Below are positions 42,327 to 49,685 of a stretch of 64,000 nt of DNA, one piece after another. The notes under the pieces were generated by a model that was not told the DNA's origin, did no database searches, and saw only the letters and a program-made list of their open reading frames with translations. Origin of the DNA: Rummeliibacillus pycnus_A (GTDB lineage Bacteria > Bacillota > Bacilli > Bacillales_A > Planococcaceae); contig NZ_CP132291.1 in NCBI RefSeq assembly GCF_044359855.1, positions 2,232,001 to 2,296,000 on the forward strand, read 5' to 3'. The position numbers were made by a program, and so were the translations under genes. The first letter of the stretch is position 1. Each line of letters starts with the position of its first letter.

Positions 42327-42448
42327 CTCATTAATGGGTAGTAAGATTATTACTTCAAGACTCGAGCAGGAGACACGAAGATAAGTAGACGGGCAACTCC
42401 CGTAATTGCCCGATTGGTTCAACTAACACTGAGTGAAGTTTCACTTTA
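42327..42448 (-). repeat. Stop-codon-anchored intergenic repeat, copy 4
   Basis: On the minus strand it begins with TAAAGTGAAACTTC, with TAA the stop of the FrnE-like gene, followed by GAACCAATCGGGC, TTACGGG, a TCTTGA segment and the end TTACTACCCATTAATG. It lacks the GGGG/CCCC hairpin of copies 1 and 2 but keeps both ends and the central block. Confidence 0.75.
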
Positions 42449-43153
42449 TAGTTCACATTTGCCGTCTGTGCAAATTCCTGAACCCTCTTGCCCCATCATT
42501 TTTAAGCTAGGTTGTAAGCCATCTTCTTCAGCAACTTGGCGAACTGCATTTTCAAAAACTTCCCCAGGCTGTGCACCAGAAATTGCATATTTATCGTTGA
42601 TGACAAAAAATGGTACTCCTCGAACGCCTATTTGTGATGCTTTCTGAATATCAGTTAGTACATCTGTTGCAAATGTATCGTCGTTTAGGACATTTTCCAC
42701 AGTTTTTCGATCTAAGCCCACTTCTACTGCTAAATCTATTAAAATATCTGTTAATCCGATTTCTTGTGTTTCAATAAAGTATGCTTGCATTAATCGTTCG
42801 CTCATTTCAGCACCCTTACCTACAGATTCAGCATATTTTGCAAGACGATGCGCTTTAAAAGTATTGGCTGGTTTCATGCGATCAAAATCATACGCTAATC
42901 CAACTTCTTGCGCACGTGCTTTAACACCTTCCGTTTGTACTTTCGCTTGTTCTAGTGATATACCATATTTTTCTGCTAGCTCTTCATAAATACTCTGTTC
43001 TGAAGTAGCTGGAGAATCTGGACTAAGTTGATAACTTTTAAATTCTACCTCTACTTGATCTTGAAAGCCTGTTTTTTTAAGTGCATTTTCTAATTCTCTT
43101 TTACCGATATAACAAAATGGACATACATAATCTGACCATATTTCAATTTTCAT
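42446..43153 (-). CDS. FrnE/DsbA-family thioredoxin-fold oxidoreductase
   Basis: A 235-residue cytoplasmic DsbA-like protein. The active site CPFC (YVCPFCYIGKRELE) is at the N-terminus; the long helical insert and the cis-proline region GVRGVPFFVINDKYAISGAQ follow. The C-terminus has GICTDGKCEL, a second Cys pair seen in FrnE relatives. It may be a dithiol isomerase or a detoxifying enzyme. Its location by azoR and catE fits thiol and quinone stress. AGGTG precedes the ATG. Stop codon fused to a dispersed repeat. Confidence 0.88.
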   Translation of the reverse strand: MKIEIWSDYVCPFCYIGKRELENALKKTGFQDQVEVEFKSYQLSPDSPATSEQSIYEELAEKYGISLEQAKVQTEGVKARAQEVGLAYDFDRMKPANTFKAHRLAKYAESVGKGAEMSERLMQAYFIETQEIGLTDILIDLAVEVGLDRKTVENVLNDDTFATDVLTDIQKASQIGVRGVPFFVINDKYAISGAQPGEVFENAVRQVAEEDGLQPSLKMMGQEGSGICTDGKCEL

Positions 43154-43270
43154 TTTTATTCACCTCTTGCATCTATTCTATCGGGCACTTTATTCATTGT
43201 GCAATTTTTCTGCTTTGTATAATTTTGTTCTTATTGCACATGCTACTCAAAAATAGTAGGAGATTCATCA

Positions 43271-44647
43271 ATGAACTCATCTATCTGGTTGCAAAACAAA
43301 CGAACCAATTCTAAACCATCTCTCGAGGAATCCATACAGACAGATGTTTGTATCATCGGTGGTGGTCTTAGCGGAATAATGACTGCTTATCATTTAGCCA
43401 AAGCAGGTAAAGAAGTCGTTTTACTTGAAGGCAATTCATTGCTTCACGGTGCGACCGGACATTCCACAGGAAAATTGACGGCACAACATGGTCCTGTTTA
43501 TCAATCAATAATCGAGAAATTTGGGTTAGATTCTGCCTTACTTTATTATGAACTAAATCAAAAAGCAATTTCTTCTGCTTTTGATCTTGTAGACTCTTCT
43601 ATCATTCAGCCTGCAACATCCTATTTATATACTTTAGAAGGAAAAAATATAAAGAAGCTAGAGGACGAATGGGCTGCTTATAAACAATTGCATATACCTG
43701 GAACTTTTGGTGAAAAGGGAGAAATACCATATGCAATGAAAGCATCCGTTGCTATGCTAGATCAAGCACAAATCCATCCAGTACTGTTTGGGCAAAGCAT
43801 TATGGATATGGCTGTAAAGGCAGGCGCTAAGTTTTATGAAAATTCTCGGGTTCAGCATATTAATCTATCTAAACCCTATGTAGAACTTGAAAATAAGCAA
43901 ACCGTTTACTGTAAAGATTTAGTTATTTGCTCTCATTATCCGTTAGAGGCTATCATCGGTTTGCAATTAGTAAAGCTCAAAATTAATCGTTCATACATTG
44001 TAGCTTTCAAAAGTTCTGAACCATATACAGGGCAGTATCTTTCAATTGATCAGCCTGGTAGATCAATACGTACAGTACAAATAGGTGGTGACAACTACAC
44101 ATTACTCGTTGGTTCATCACATCGAGCAGGTGCCTTATCAAATACAAATATTTTCTATGACGCCATTGAAAAAGAAGCTTACGAAAATTTTGCAGCTACT
44201 GATATTCCATTCAAATGGGCTGCACAAGATCCCGAAACGCCAGATTTGCTTCCTTACGTAGGGCAAATCAGTTCAAGTCATCCAAATATTTGGCTTTCTA
44301 CTGGCTTTAGAAAATGGGGTATATCTAATTCACTGGTTGCAGGTCAAATTGTAAGCGATGGTATTTTAAGACGGCCTAATGCTGGGATTGAACTATATTC
44401 TCCAAAACATACGACAATTGGTGATGCTTTGTGGCAAGCATTAAAGATAGGTGGTCAAACGGCTGTAGATTTAATAGGAGGATATGTTACTAGGAGCTCC
44501 ATGCCTAGATGCACTCATTTGGGCTGTAAAACAAGATGGAATGAAGCGGATGAAACGTGGGATTGTTCATGCCATGGCTCTAGATTTGCAAAAGACGGCT
44601 CTGTATTAGAAGGGCCCGCTGTAAAACCATTAAATTTAATAAAATGA
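43271..44647 (+). CDS. FAD-dependent oxidoreductase with C-terminal Rieske domain (YhfW-like)
   Basis: A 458-residue two-domain protein. Residues 20-390 are an amino acid oxidase-like (DAO) flavoprotein with DVCIIGGGLSGIMTAYHLA for FAD binding; the last 60 residues are a Rieske [2Fe-2S] domain with CTHLGC (C414, H416) and CSCHGS (C432, H435 as ligands; C419 and C434 the disulfide pair). B. subtilis YhfW has the same architecture. The substrate is unknown; electrons would pass between FAD and the iron-sulfur cluster. The ATG has TAGGAG upstream. Single gene in the stress block. Confidence 0.92.
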   Translation: MNSSIWLQNKRTNSKPSLEESIQTDVCIIGGGLSGIMTAYHLAKAGKEVVLLEGNSLLHGATGHSTGKLTAQHGPVYQSIIEKFGLDSALLYYELNQKAISSAFDLVDSSIIQPATSYLYTLEGKNIKKLEDEWAAYKQLHIPGTFGEKGEIPYAMKASVAMLDQAQIHPVLFGQSIMDMAVKAGAKFYENSRVQHINLSKPYVELENKQTVYCKDLVICSHYPLEAIIGLQLVKLKINRSYIVAFKSSEPYTGQYLSIDQPGRSIRTVQIGGDNYTLLVGSSHRAGALSNTNIFYDAIEKEAYENFAATDIPFKWAAQDPETPDLLPYVGQISSSHPNIWLSTGFRKWGISNSLVAGQIVSDGILRRPNAGIELYSPKHTTIGDALWQALKIGGQTAVDLIGGYVTRSSMPRCTHLGCKTRWNEADETWDCSCHGSRFAKDGSVLEGPAVKPLNLIK

Positions 44648-44690
44648 AAAAGGCTGTCCAACTCGAATGATGAATTGGACAGCCTTTTCG
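44646..44690. terminator. Bidirectional terminator between the Rieske oxidoreductase and ppaC
   Basis: Fourteen-base perfect stem AAAGGCTGTCCAA/TTGGACAGCCTTT with A and T flanks, between convergent genes. Confidence 0.9.
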
Positions 44691-44701
44691 GGATTCAATC
44701 A

Positions 44702-45628
44702 TTATTTTAATGCATCAGTTAATGCAGGAACGATTTGTTTTTTACGAGATACAACGCCTTTTAGTACAACACGGTTGTTTTCTATAGAAGCGCCAAATGC
44801 TGGAGCTACTTTTTCTGCTACTTTACCTACTGGTACAGCTACTGAATCATTATTTAGAATATCCGTTACAACGAAGAAGAATAAATCCAAACCTTTTTCT
44901 TCAACTTCTTTATTAAGTAATGTTTCAAGCTCAGCTTGACGATCAAGAACATCGTTTACGTCAACAGCATTTACTTGTGCGATGACTACTTTATTATCAC
45001 CCATAGAGAATTCTTTTGCATCAAGAGAAAGTAAATCTTCTAGAGATTTATCACTTAAATCAGCACCAGCTTTTAACATAGCAAGACCGTATTCTTCTGC
45101 ATTAACACCAGCTTTTTCAGCAAGTTCTTTTGCAGCTTTTACGTCTTGTTCTGTGCAAGTCGGCGATTTGAATAATAATGTATCAGAAATGATAGCTGAA
45201 AGCATTAAACCAGCATAATTTGCAGGGATTTCAACATCATTTTCTTTGAAAATTTTATTTAGTATTGTCGCTGTACAACCTACTGGTTCTGCACGATAGT
45301 ACAATGGATCCGCTGTTTCAAAGTTAGCAATACGATGGTGATCGATTACTTCTGTGATTTGTACTTCTGAGATATCATCTGCAGATTGTTGACGTTCGTT
45401 GTGGTCAACTAGGATTACTTGAGCAGCTTCAGGAGATACTTTTTCAACCAAGCGTGGTGCTTCGAATCCAAATTTTTCTAACGCATAAGCTGTTTCATTG
45501 TTTGGTTCACCTAAGCGAACAGCTTCAGCTTCGACTCCAATTTGTTGTTTTAAGTATGCATATACTAACGCAGATGTAATAGTATCTGTATCAGGGTTTT
45601 TATGTCCGAAAACAAGGACTTTACTCAT
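44702..45628 (-). CDS. ppaC: Manganese-dependent inorganic pyrophosphatase PpaC
   Basis: A 308-residue family II pyrophosphatase (B. subtilis 309). The DHH domain has FGHKNPDTDT, ILVDHNE and VIDHHRI, which bind Mn(II); the DHHA2 domain is in the C-terminal third and ends with the substrate-binding SRKKQ motif. It hydrolyses pyrophosphate and drives biosynthetic reactions. AGGAGG lies before the ATG. Single gene. Confidence 0.97.
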   Translation of the reverse strand: MSKVLVFGHKNPDTDTITSALVYAYLKQQIGVEAEAVRLGEPNNETAYALEKFGFEAPRLVEKVSPEAAQVILVDHNERQQSADDISEVQITEVIDHHRIANFETADPLYYRAEPVGCTATILNKIFKENDVEIPANYAGLMLSAIISDTLLFKSPTCTEQDVKAAKELAEKAGVNAEEYGLAMLKAGADLSDKSLEDLLSLDAKEFSMGDNKVVIAQVNAVDVNDVLDRQAELETLLNKEVEEKGLDLFFFVVTDILNNDSVAVPVGKVAEKVAPAFGASIENNRVVLKGVVSRKKQIVPALTDALK

Positions 45629-45866
45629 TATAATTCCTCCTAAAATTTATCTACAATTTTCGATTTTATTTTATCACATCTAGTGATGAAAAAGAATGAA
45701 AGTTCCTTTTAGGACAGAGGATATCCACAAAGAGAACTTACTAGTCTAAAAAACAATGAAATGATTTTTCTATCAAGTGAATACTCCGTGAAAAAACAGT
45801 GCATTTCATTTTCATCCTATGTTAATATTTCTATATATTATTTATCAAAAATAAAGAGGGGTTTAA

Positions 45867-46154
45867 ATGGAAAAAAAGATCGAAAAAAAATACATACCAC
45901 TAGCTGCTTACTTTGAAGCAACCACAGAAGATAAACTTACCTTAACCTTCTCTGAAATTGAAACCATTATGGGCCAACCACTACCTAACGCCTCTTTTCT
46001 AAATAAAAGCTGGTGGAAGAAAACTAAGCCTCCATTAAAGCATTTTATTGCTTGGACTGATTACGGATATAATGTTTCAGATATTCAATTAGGCTATTAT
46101 GTCACTTTCGAAAAAACTACTACAAATCTTGTTAATTCTGAATTATATCCATAA
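45867..46154 (+). CDS. DUF-type N-terminal domain of a split GNAT fusion
   Basis: A 95-residue open frame starting at ATG after GAGGGG. It has the pattern YIPLAAYFEATTEDKLTLTFSEIE, PLPNASF, SWWKK and a W-D-Y-GYNV ending, which I recall as the N-terminal domain of proteins that continue into a GNAT acetyltransferase. Here a TAA at 46152-46154 ends it, and the same reading frame stays open after the stop straight into an acetyltransferase. It is therefore probably the first part of a broken gene, although this domain also occurs alone and might still fold. Confidence 0.6.
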   Translation: MEKKIEKKYIPLAAYFEATTEDKLTLTFSEIETIMGQPLPNASFLNKSWWKKTKPPLKHFIAWTDYGYNVSDIQLGYYVTFEKTTTNLVNSELYP

Positions 46155-46673
46155 TCTAGCAATCACCCTACATATATCATTCGTCCGATTGAAATAGATG
46201 ATGCACGTGAAGTAATTGGTTTATATCAACAATTGTTTGCAGAATCTGACTACATGTTATACGGAAAAAATGATAATACGATTTCTGTACAGAGTTTCCG
46301 CAAACTTATTACGAAATGGAAGACTAGCCATTCTGGAACCATTTTAATAGCAATTATTAATGGTGAAATCGGTGGTGTTATTTCTATTTTAGGAAATAAT
46401 GCACCTCGTTCAAAACATTGTGCTTCAATAATGATTGGCGTACTCGAAAAATTTGCTAACCAAGGTATCGGTACAGCACTAATGGGCGAAGCTGAAAAAT
46501 GGGCACAAGCAATGAACATTACACGTTTAGAACTATCCGTTATTAAAACAAACAAAAAAGCCATTTCATTATACGAAAAATTTGGATTCTCGATTGATGG
46601 ACAAAGAAATAAATCTATCAAAATTAATTCAGACTACGTAGATGAGCTTTATATGAGTAAAATATTTATCTAA
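46155..46673 (+). pseudogene. GNAT acetyltransferase part separated by an in-frame TAA
   Basis: Reading on in the frame of the preceding domain gives SSNHPTYIIRPIEIDDARE, the natural first strand and helix of a GNAT domain, then GVISILGNN, IMIGVLEKFANQGIGTALM (acetyl-CoA loop) and NKKAISLYEKFGF. The first usable start after the stop is TTG at 46233, inside the first helix; it would remove the first strand. The GNAT part is otherwise intact, with normal spacing and no other disruption, which suggests a recent nonsense change or a sequencing error, or read-through. Ends in a terminator at 46684. Confidence 0.65.
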
Positions 46674-46683
46674 TTAATGGATT

Positions 46684-46732
46684 AAACAGCTGATTATTCA
46701 TTTGCATATTAATGAATAATCAGCTGTTTTTA
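46684..46732 (+). terminator. Terminator between the split GNAT gene and the racemase
   Basis: Eighteen-base stem (AACAGCTGATTATTCATT with its complement) followed by TTTTT on the plus strand; on the minus strand the T tract is weaker but it may also serve the convergent racemase. Confidence 0.85.
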
Positions 46733-46735
46733 ATT

Positions 46736-47851
46736 TCAACTATATTGATGCTGTTTCACCGTATAACGATCTAATGCAGAAAAATTGATACGATAACCAA
46801 TGCCTGGTTCGTGTGGGATATTGATAAGTCCTTCTTTTACTTCGACTTTAGGCTCTATAATATCTTCCTCCCAATAATGGCTAGACCCTGCAGTATCTCC
46901 TGGCAATACAAAATTTGATAATGTTGTTAATGCTACCGCATGCGCTCGGCCTACACCGGCCTCCAGCATCCCGCCACACCAAACTTTTATATTATTTTCT
47001 TCGCATAAATTATGAATTCTCTTTGCTTCTGTTAAACCACCAACACGGGCATATTTTATATTGATTACCCCACAACTTTCTAGTTCAATGGCTGTTTTAG
47101 CATCATCGTATGAACAAATACTCTCGTCCAAACAAATGGGTGTTTTAATTTGTTTCTGCAATTTTGCATGTTCTAAAATATCATCTGCAGCAAGAGGTTG
47201 TTCTATCATTAATAAATTATATTGATCTAATGCTTTTAATAATGGAAGGTTCTCTAATGTATAGCACGAATTCGCATCCGCCATTAAAGGAACCTCAGGA
47301 TATCGTTCACGTATTGCACGGATAAGAGAAATATCTAATCCTGGTTTTATTTTTACCTTAATGCGTTTGTAGCCTTCTTTTAATGCATGATCAATTTTTT
47401 CGTAAAGTTTGGCAGTTGTTGGTTGAATACCAATACTAACGCCTACTTCTACGGCCTTTCTCATTCCTCCTAAAGCTGTTGCTAGAGGTATTTTATTTTG
47501 TTTTGCATATAAATCCCACATTGCTGTCTCAATAGCAGCCTTTGCCATATTATTTCGACGAATCGAATGAAATATTGTGCTTACTTCAGATGGATGTCCT
47601 ATTTCCTTATGCAATACCATTGGTATAAGAAAATCCTCTAATAGATGCCAGCTTGTTTTCATCGTTTCTTCTGTATACCAAGGTACCTCAAAAGCTACCC
47701 CTTCTCCATAGCCTGTTAAACCATTTGCATCTTTTACTTCTACAATTAAAAATTGTTTATCCTGTACGGATCCAAAGCTCGTTACAAATGGCGATTTCAT
47801 ACGCATTTTTAGTTGTCGAATGGTCACATGATCAATCTTCAACGTCACCAC
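46736..47851 (-). CDS. N-acylamino acid racemase / o-succinylbenzoate synthase family (enolase superfamily)
   Basis: A 371-residue enolase-superfamily enzyme close to Geobacillus N-succinylamino acid racemase. Signs: VKIKPG (K-x-K catalytic pair), MADANSCY, IEQPL and LDES (Mg ligands), the second catalytic lysine in NIKYARVGGL and the GGMLEAGVGRAH ending. Members make o-succinylbenzoate for menaquinone, racemise N-succinylamino acids, or both. No men genes are nearby; instead an M20 amidohydrolase lies 13 bases upstream in an operon, as in the D- to L-amino acid conversion route described in Geobacillus. I favour the racemase role. Confidence 0.9.
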   Translation of the reverse strand: MVTLKIDHVTIRQLKMRMKSPFVTSFGSVQDKQFLIVEVKDANGLTGYGEGVAFEVPWYTEETMKTSWHLLEDFLIPMVLHKEIGHPSEVSTIFHSIRRNNMAKAAIETAMWDLYAKQNKIPLATALGGMRKAVEVGVSIGIQPTTAKLYEKIDHALKEGYKRIKVKIKPGLDISLIRAIRERYPEVPLMADANSCYTLENLPLLKALDQYNLLMIEQPLAADDILEHAKLQKQIKTPICLDESICSYDDAKTAIELESCGVINIKYARVGGLTEAKRIHNLCEENNIKVWCGGMLEAGVGRAHAVALTTLSNFVLPGDTAGSSHYWEEDIIEPKVEVKEGLINIPHEPGIGYRINFSALDRYTVKQHQYS

Positions 47852-47863
47852 TCTCCTATAATC

Positions 47864-49012
47864 TCATTGTGTTATTTTTCGCTCCAATTTTGCATATTCA
47901 AATGCACATAAAACCGTTCGTGTTAAAATCTCTACTCCTGTAATTAATTGCTCTCTATTAAATGTCATGTTCGGATGATGCAAACCCGGCGTTAATCCAC
48001 AGCCTAATCCTAACATTGTTGTCTTCACATTTGGTCGTTGCTTCGTATAAAAGTGGAAATCCTCTCCGCCTGGTGTAAAAAGAGGAGGGCGAACTTTTTC
48101 AGGTCCAACCGATTGTATAATTGCATGTTCTAAAATTTCCTGTGCATCCTCATCAACTTTTGCTGCAGCAATATCCGTTAAAACTTTTAATACTATATTT
48201 GCATCATATAACGTACTAACTGCTTCAACTATACGATGAATATCTTCCACAAGCACATTCATCCCTTCGTTTGTCTGTGCTCTTACATCTAGATTAATAA
48301 AAGCTTTTCCTGGAATTATATTTCCTGATTCTCCACCTGAATGGAATTTTGTTACCTTAACCGAATAAGGAATCATGGTGTCAATATGAATCGATTTCAA
48401 TGCTTCAACTAAGCTACTACCAATTTCGATCGCATTTTTCCCCAAATGTGGTCTAGCTGCATGTGCCTCTACACCATAAATCTCAGCTGCAATCATCATT
48501 GATGCACCGTGATGTAATGCTGGTGAAAATGTGCCATCTTCAAGTTCTTGTATCGGTCTAACATGAACACCAAACAAATAATCTATATCATCTATAAGAC
48601 CTTTTTCTACAAATGATAGGGCACCTTCTCCTTTTTCTTCAGCAGGTTGGAATAGTACTCGTAATGTACCATTAAATTGTATTTTAAGTTTTTTAATAAG
48701 TAAGAGCACACCAATAATCATCGTCATATGCCCATCATGACCACAAGAATGATTTGCTCGCATTTCTCCGTCCACTTCTTGCAATAGAGCATCCATGTCT
48801 GTACGTAAACCAATTACTGGCTTACCGTGACCAATTTCTACATATAATCCTGTGCTATTTGAAAAGGTATGCACCTCATAGCCTTCTTGCTTTAAAAGAT
48901 TTGTGATATATGTTGTAGTATTATATTCTTGCCAGGCAATCTCCGGATTAGCATGTAAATACTCGAATATCTCTTTTAGCCTCGGCTCTATATCCTTCAA
49001 TTGTGTTTTCAT
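47864..49012 (-). CDS. M20D amidohydrolase, probable N-acyl-L-amino acid deacylase
   Basis: A 382-residue metallopeptidase of the M20D family. The conserved HANPEIAWQE, the GLRTDMDAL metal site, SCGHDGHM, the FQPAEEKGEG glutamates and HHGASMM, AARPHLGKNAI of the lid domain are all present. It likely removes the acyl group (acetyl or succinyl) from N-acyl-L-amino acids. It is the first gene of an operon with the racemase; together they would racemise N-acyl-D-amino acids and free the L-form. In Geobacillus the third member is a GNAT N-succinyltransferase; a split GNAT gene lies just beyond the racemase here. Confidence 0.9.
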   Translation of the reverse strand: MKTQLKDIEPRLKEIFEYLHANPEIAWQEYNTTTYITNLLKQEGYEVHTFSNSTGLYVEIGHGKPVIGLRTDMDALLQEVDGEMRANHSCGHDGHMTMIIGVLLLIKKLKIQFNGTLRVLFQPAEEKGEGALSFVEKGLIDDIDYLFGVHVRPIQELEDGTFSPALHHGASMMIAAEIYGVEAHAARPHLGKNAIEIGSSLVEALKSIHIDTMIPYSVKVTKFHSGGESGNIIPGKAFINLDVRAQTNEGMNVLVEDIHRIVEAVSTLYDANIVLKVLTDIAAAKVDEDAQEILEHAIIQSVGPEKVRPPLFTPGGEDFHFYTKQRPNVKTTMLGLGCGLTPGLHHPNMTFNREQLITGVEILTRTVLCAFEYAKLERKITQ

Positions 49013-49112
49013 CTATAATCCCGTCCTTTTAAACATTTAGTAGCAATTTTATATTCCGACAAAGTTCTATATAATTAATTTATTATATTCTTTATCGAAA
49101 GTGGGTTACAAT

Positions 49113-49421
49113 ATGCAAGAAATAATAAAAGAAGTTTTAAAGTTCCGAAATGATCGTGGTTGGGCTGGTAACCATGACGTAAAAAACTTAGCTATATCTA
49201 TTTCACTTGAAGCAAACGAGTTGCTTGAATGTTTTCAATGGACAACTGCTGAAGAATCCATTGAAAACGATAAACAAGCTATCGTCGAAGAAATGGCTGA
49301 CGTCTTAATATATCTTATTCAGATGGCTGATTGTATGCACGTCGATTTAGAAAAAGCAGTGAAAGATAAATTGGTGAAAAACGCAATTAAATATCCAATA
49401 CCTGAAAAAACGACAAAATAA
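49113..49421 (+). CDS. MazG-like nucleotide pyrophosphohydrolase
   Basis: A 102-residue all-alpha NTP pyrophosphatase of the MazG/RS21-C6 type. The catalytic acidic motif EANELLECFQW and the following EEMADVLIYLIQMAD supply Mg ligands. It probably cleans non-canonical or excess (d)NTPs. The ATG at 49113 is preferred over the GTG at 49101, though neither has a strong ribosome binding site. A terminator follows closely. Confidence 0.9.
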   Translation: MQEIIKEVLKFRNDRGWAGNHDVKNLAISISLEANELLECFQWTTAEESIENDKQAIVEEMADVLIYLIQMADCMHVDLEKAVKDKLVKNAIKYPIPEKTTK

Positions 49422-49423
49422 GA

Positions 49424-49462
49424 AAATAGCTTGCTACATTTAAGTAGCAAGCTATTATTTTA
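49424..49462. terminator. Terminator of the MazG-like gene
   Basis: Thirteen-base perfect stem AATAGCTTGCTAC/GTAGCAAGCTATT followed by ATTTTATTTATTTT. Confidence 0.85.
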
Positions 49463-49470
49463 TTTATTTT

Positions 49471-49685
49471 CTGGACGAGCCACTTACGCTTTTACTATTA
49501 TCCAGCTTCAGTGGCTAGCTTTTCGGGCCAGATAACCCTCCTCGGACGGGGCAAAAAGCGCCCCTCTGTCAGAGGAACATTTGCCTCGCATGGATGCGAG
49601 AGCATTCGACGTTGCCACACGATGTGGCGATCTTAGTCGAACTTCCTTACATAAAGCTGGACGAGCCACTTACGCTTTTACTATT
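49471..49685 (-). repeat. Structured intergenic element flanked by a 29-bp direct repeat, behind glpK
   Basis: The same 29 bases (CTGGACGAGCCACTT then ACGCTTTTACTATT) occur at 49471-49499 and 49657-49685; the right copy contains the glpK stop codon TAG (49681-49683). Between them are 157 bases with five hairpins: GGGGC/GCCCC (49548-49564), CCTCT/AGAGG (49563-49575), CTCGCA/TGCGAG (49585-49600), GCCACAC/GTGTGGC-type (49614-49628) and TTCGAC/GTCGAA (49605-49641). GC content is above that of the neighbours. It looks like a dispersed repetitive element and may also serve as the glpK terminator. Confidence 0.7.

Noticed and set aside
46736..47851. menC of a menaquinone cluster
   Set aside because: No other men genes are present; the operon partner is an M20 amidohydrolase, so a racemase role is preferred, though o-succinylbenzoate synthase activity is not excluded.
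49471..49685. CRISPR array from two 29-bp repeats
   Set aside because: Only two copies, 157 bases apart, with hairpin-rich spacer and no cas genes.
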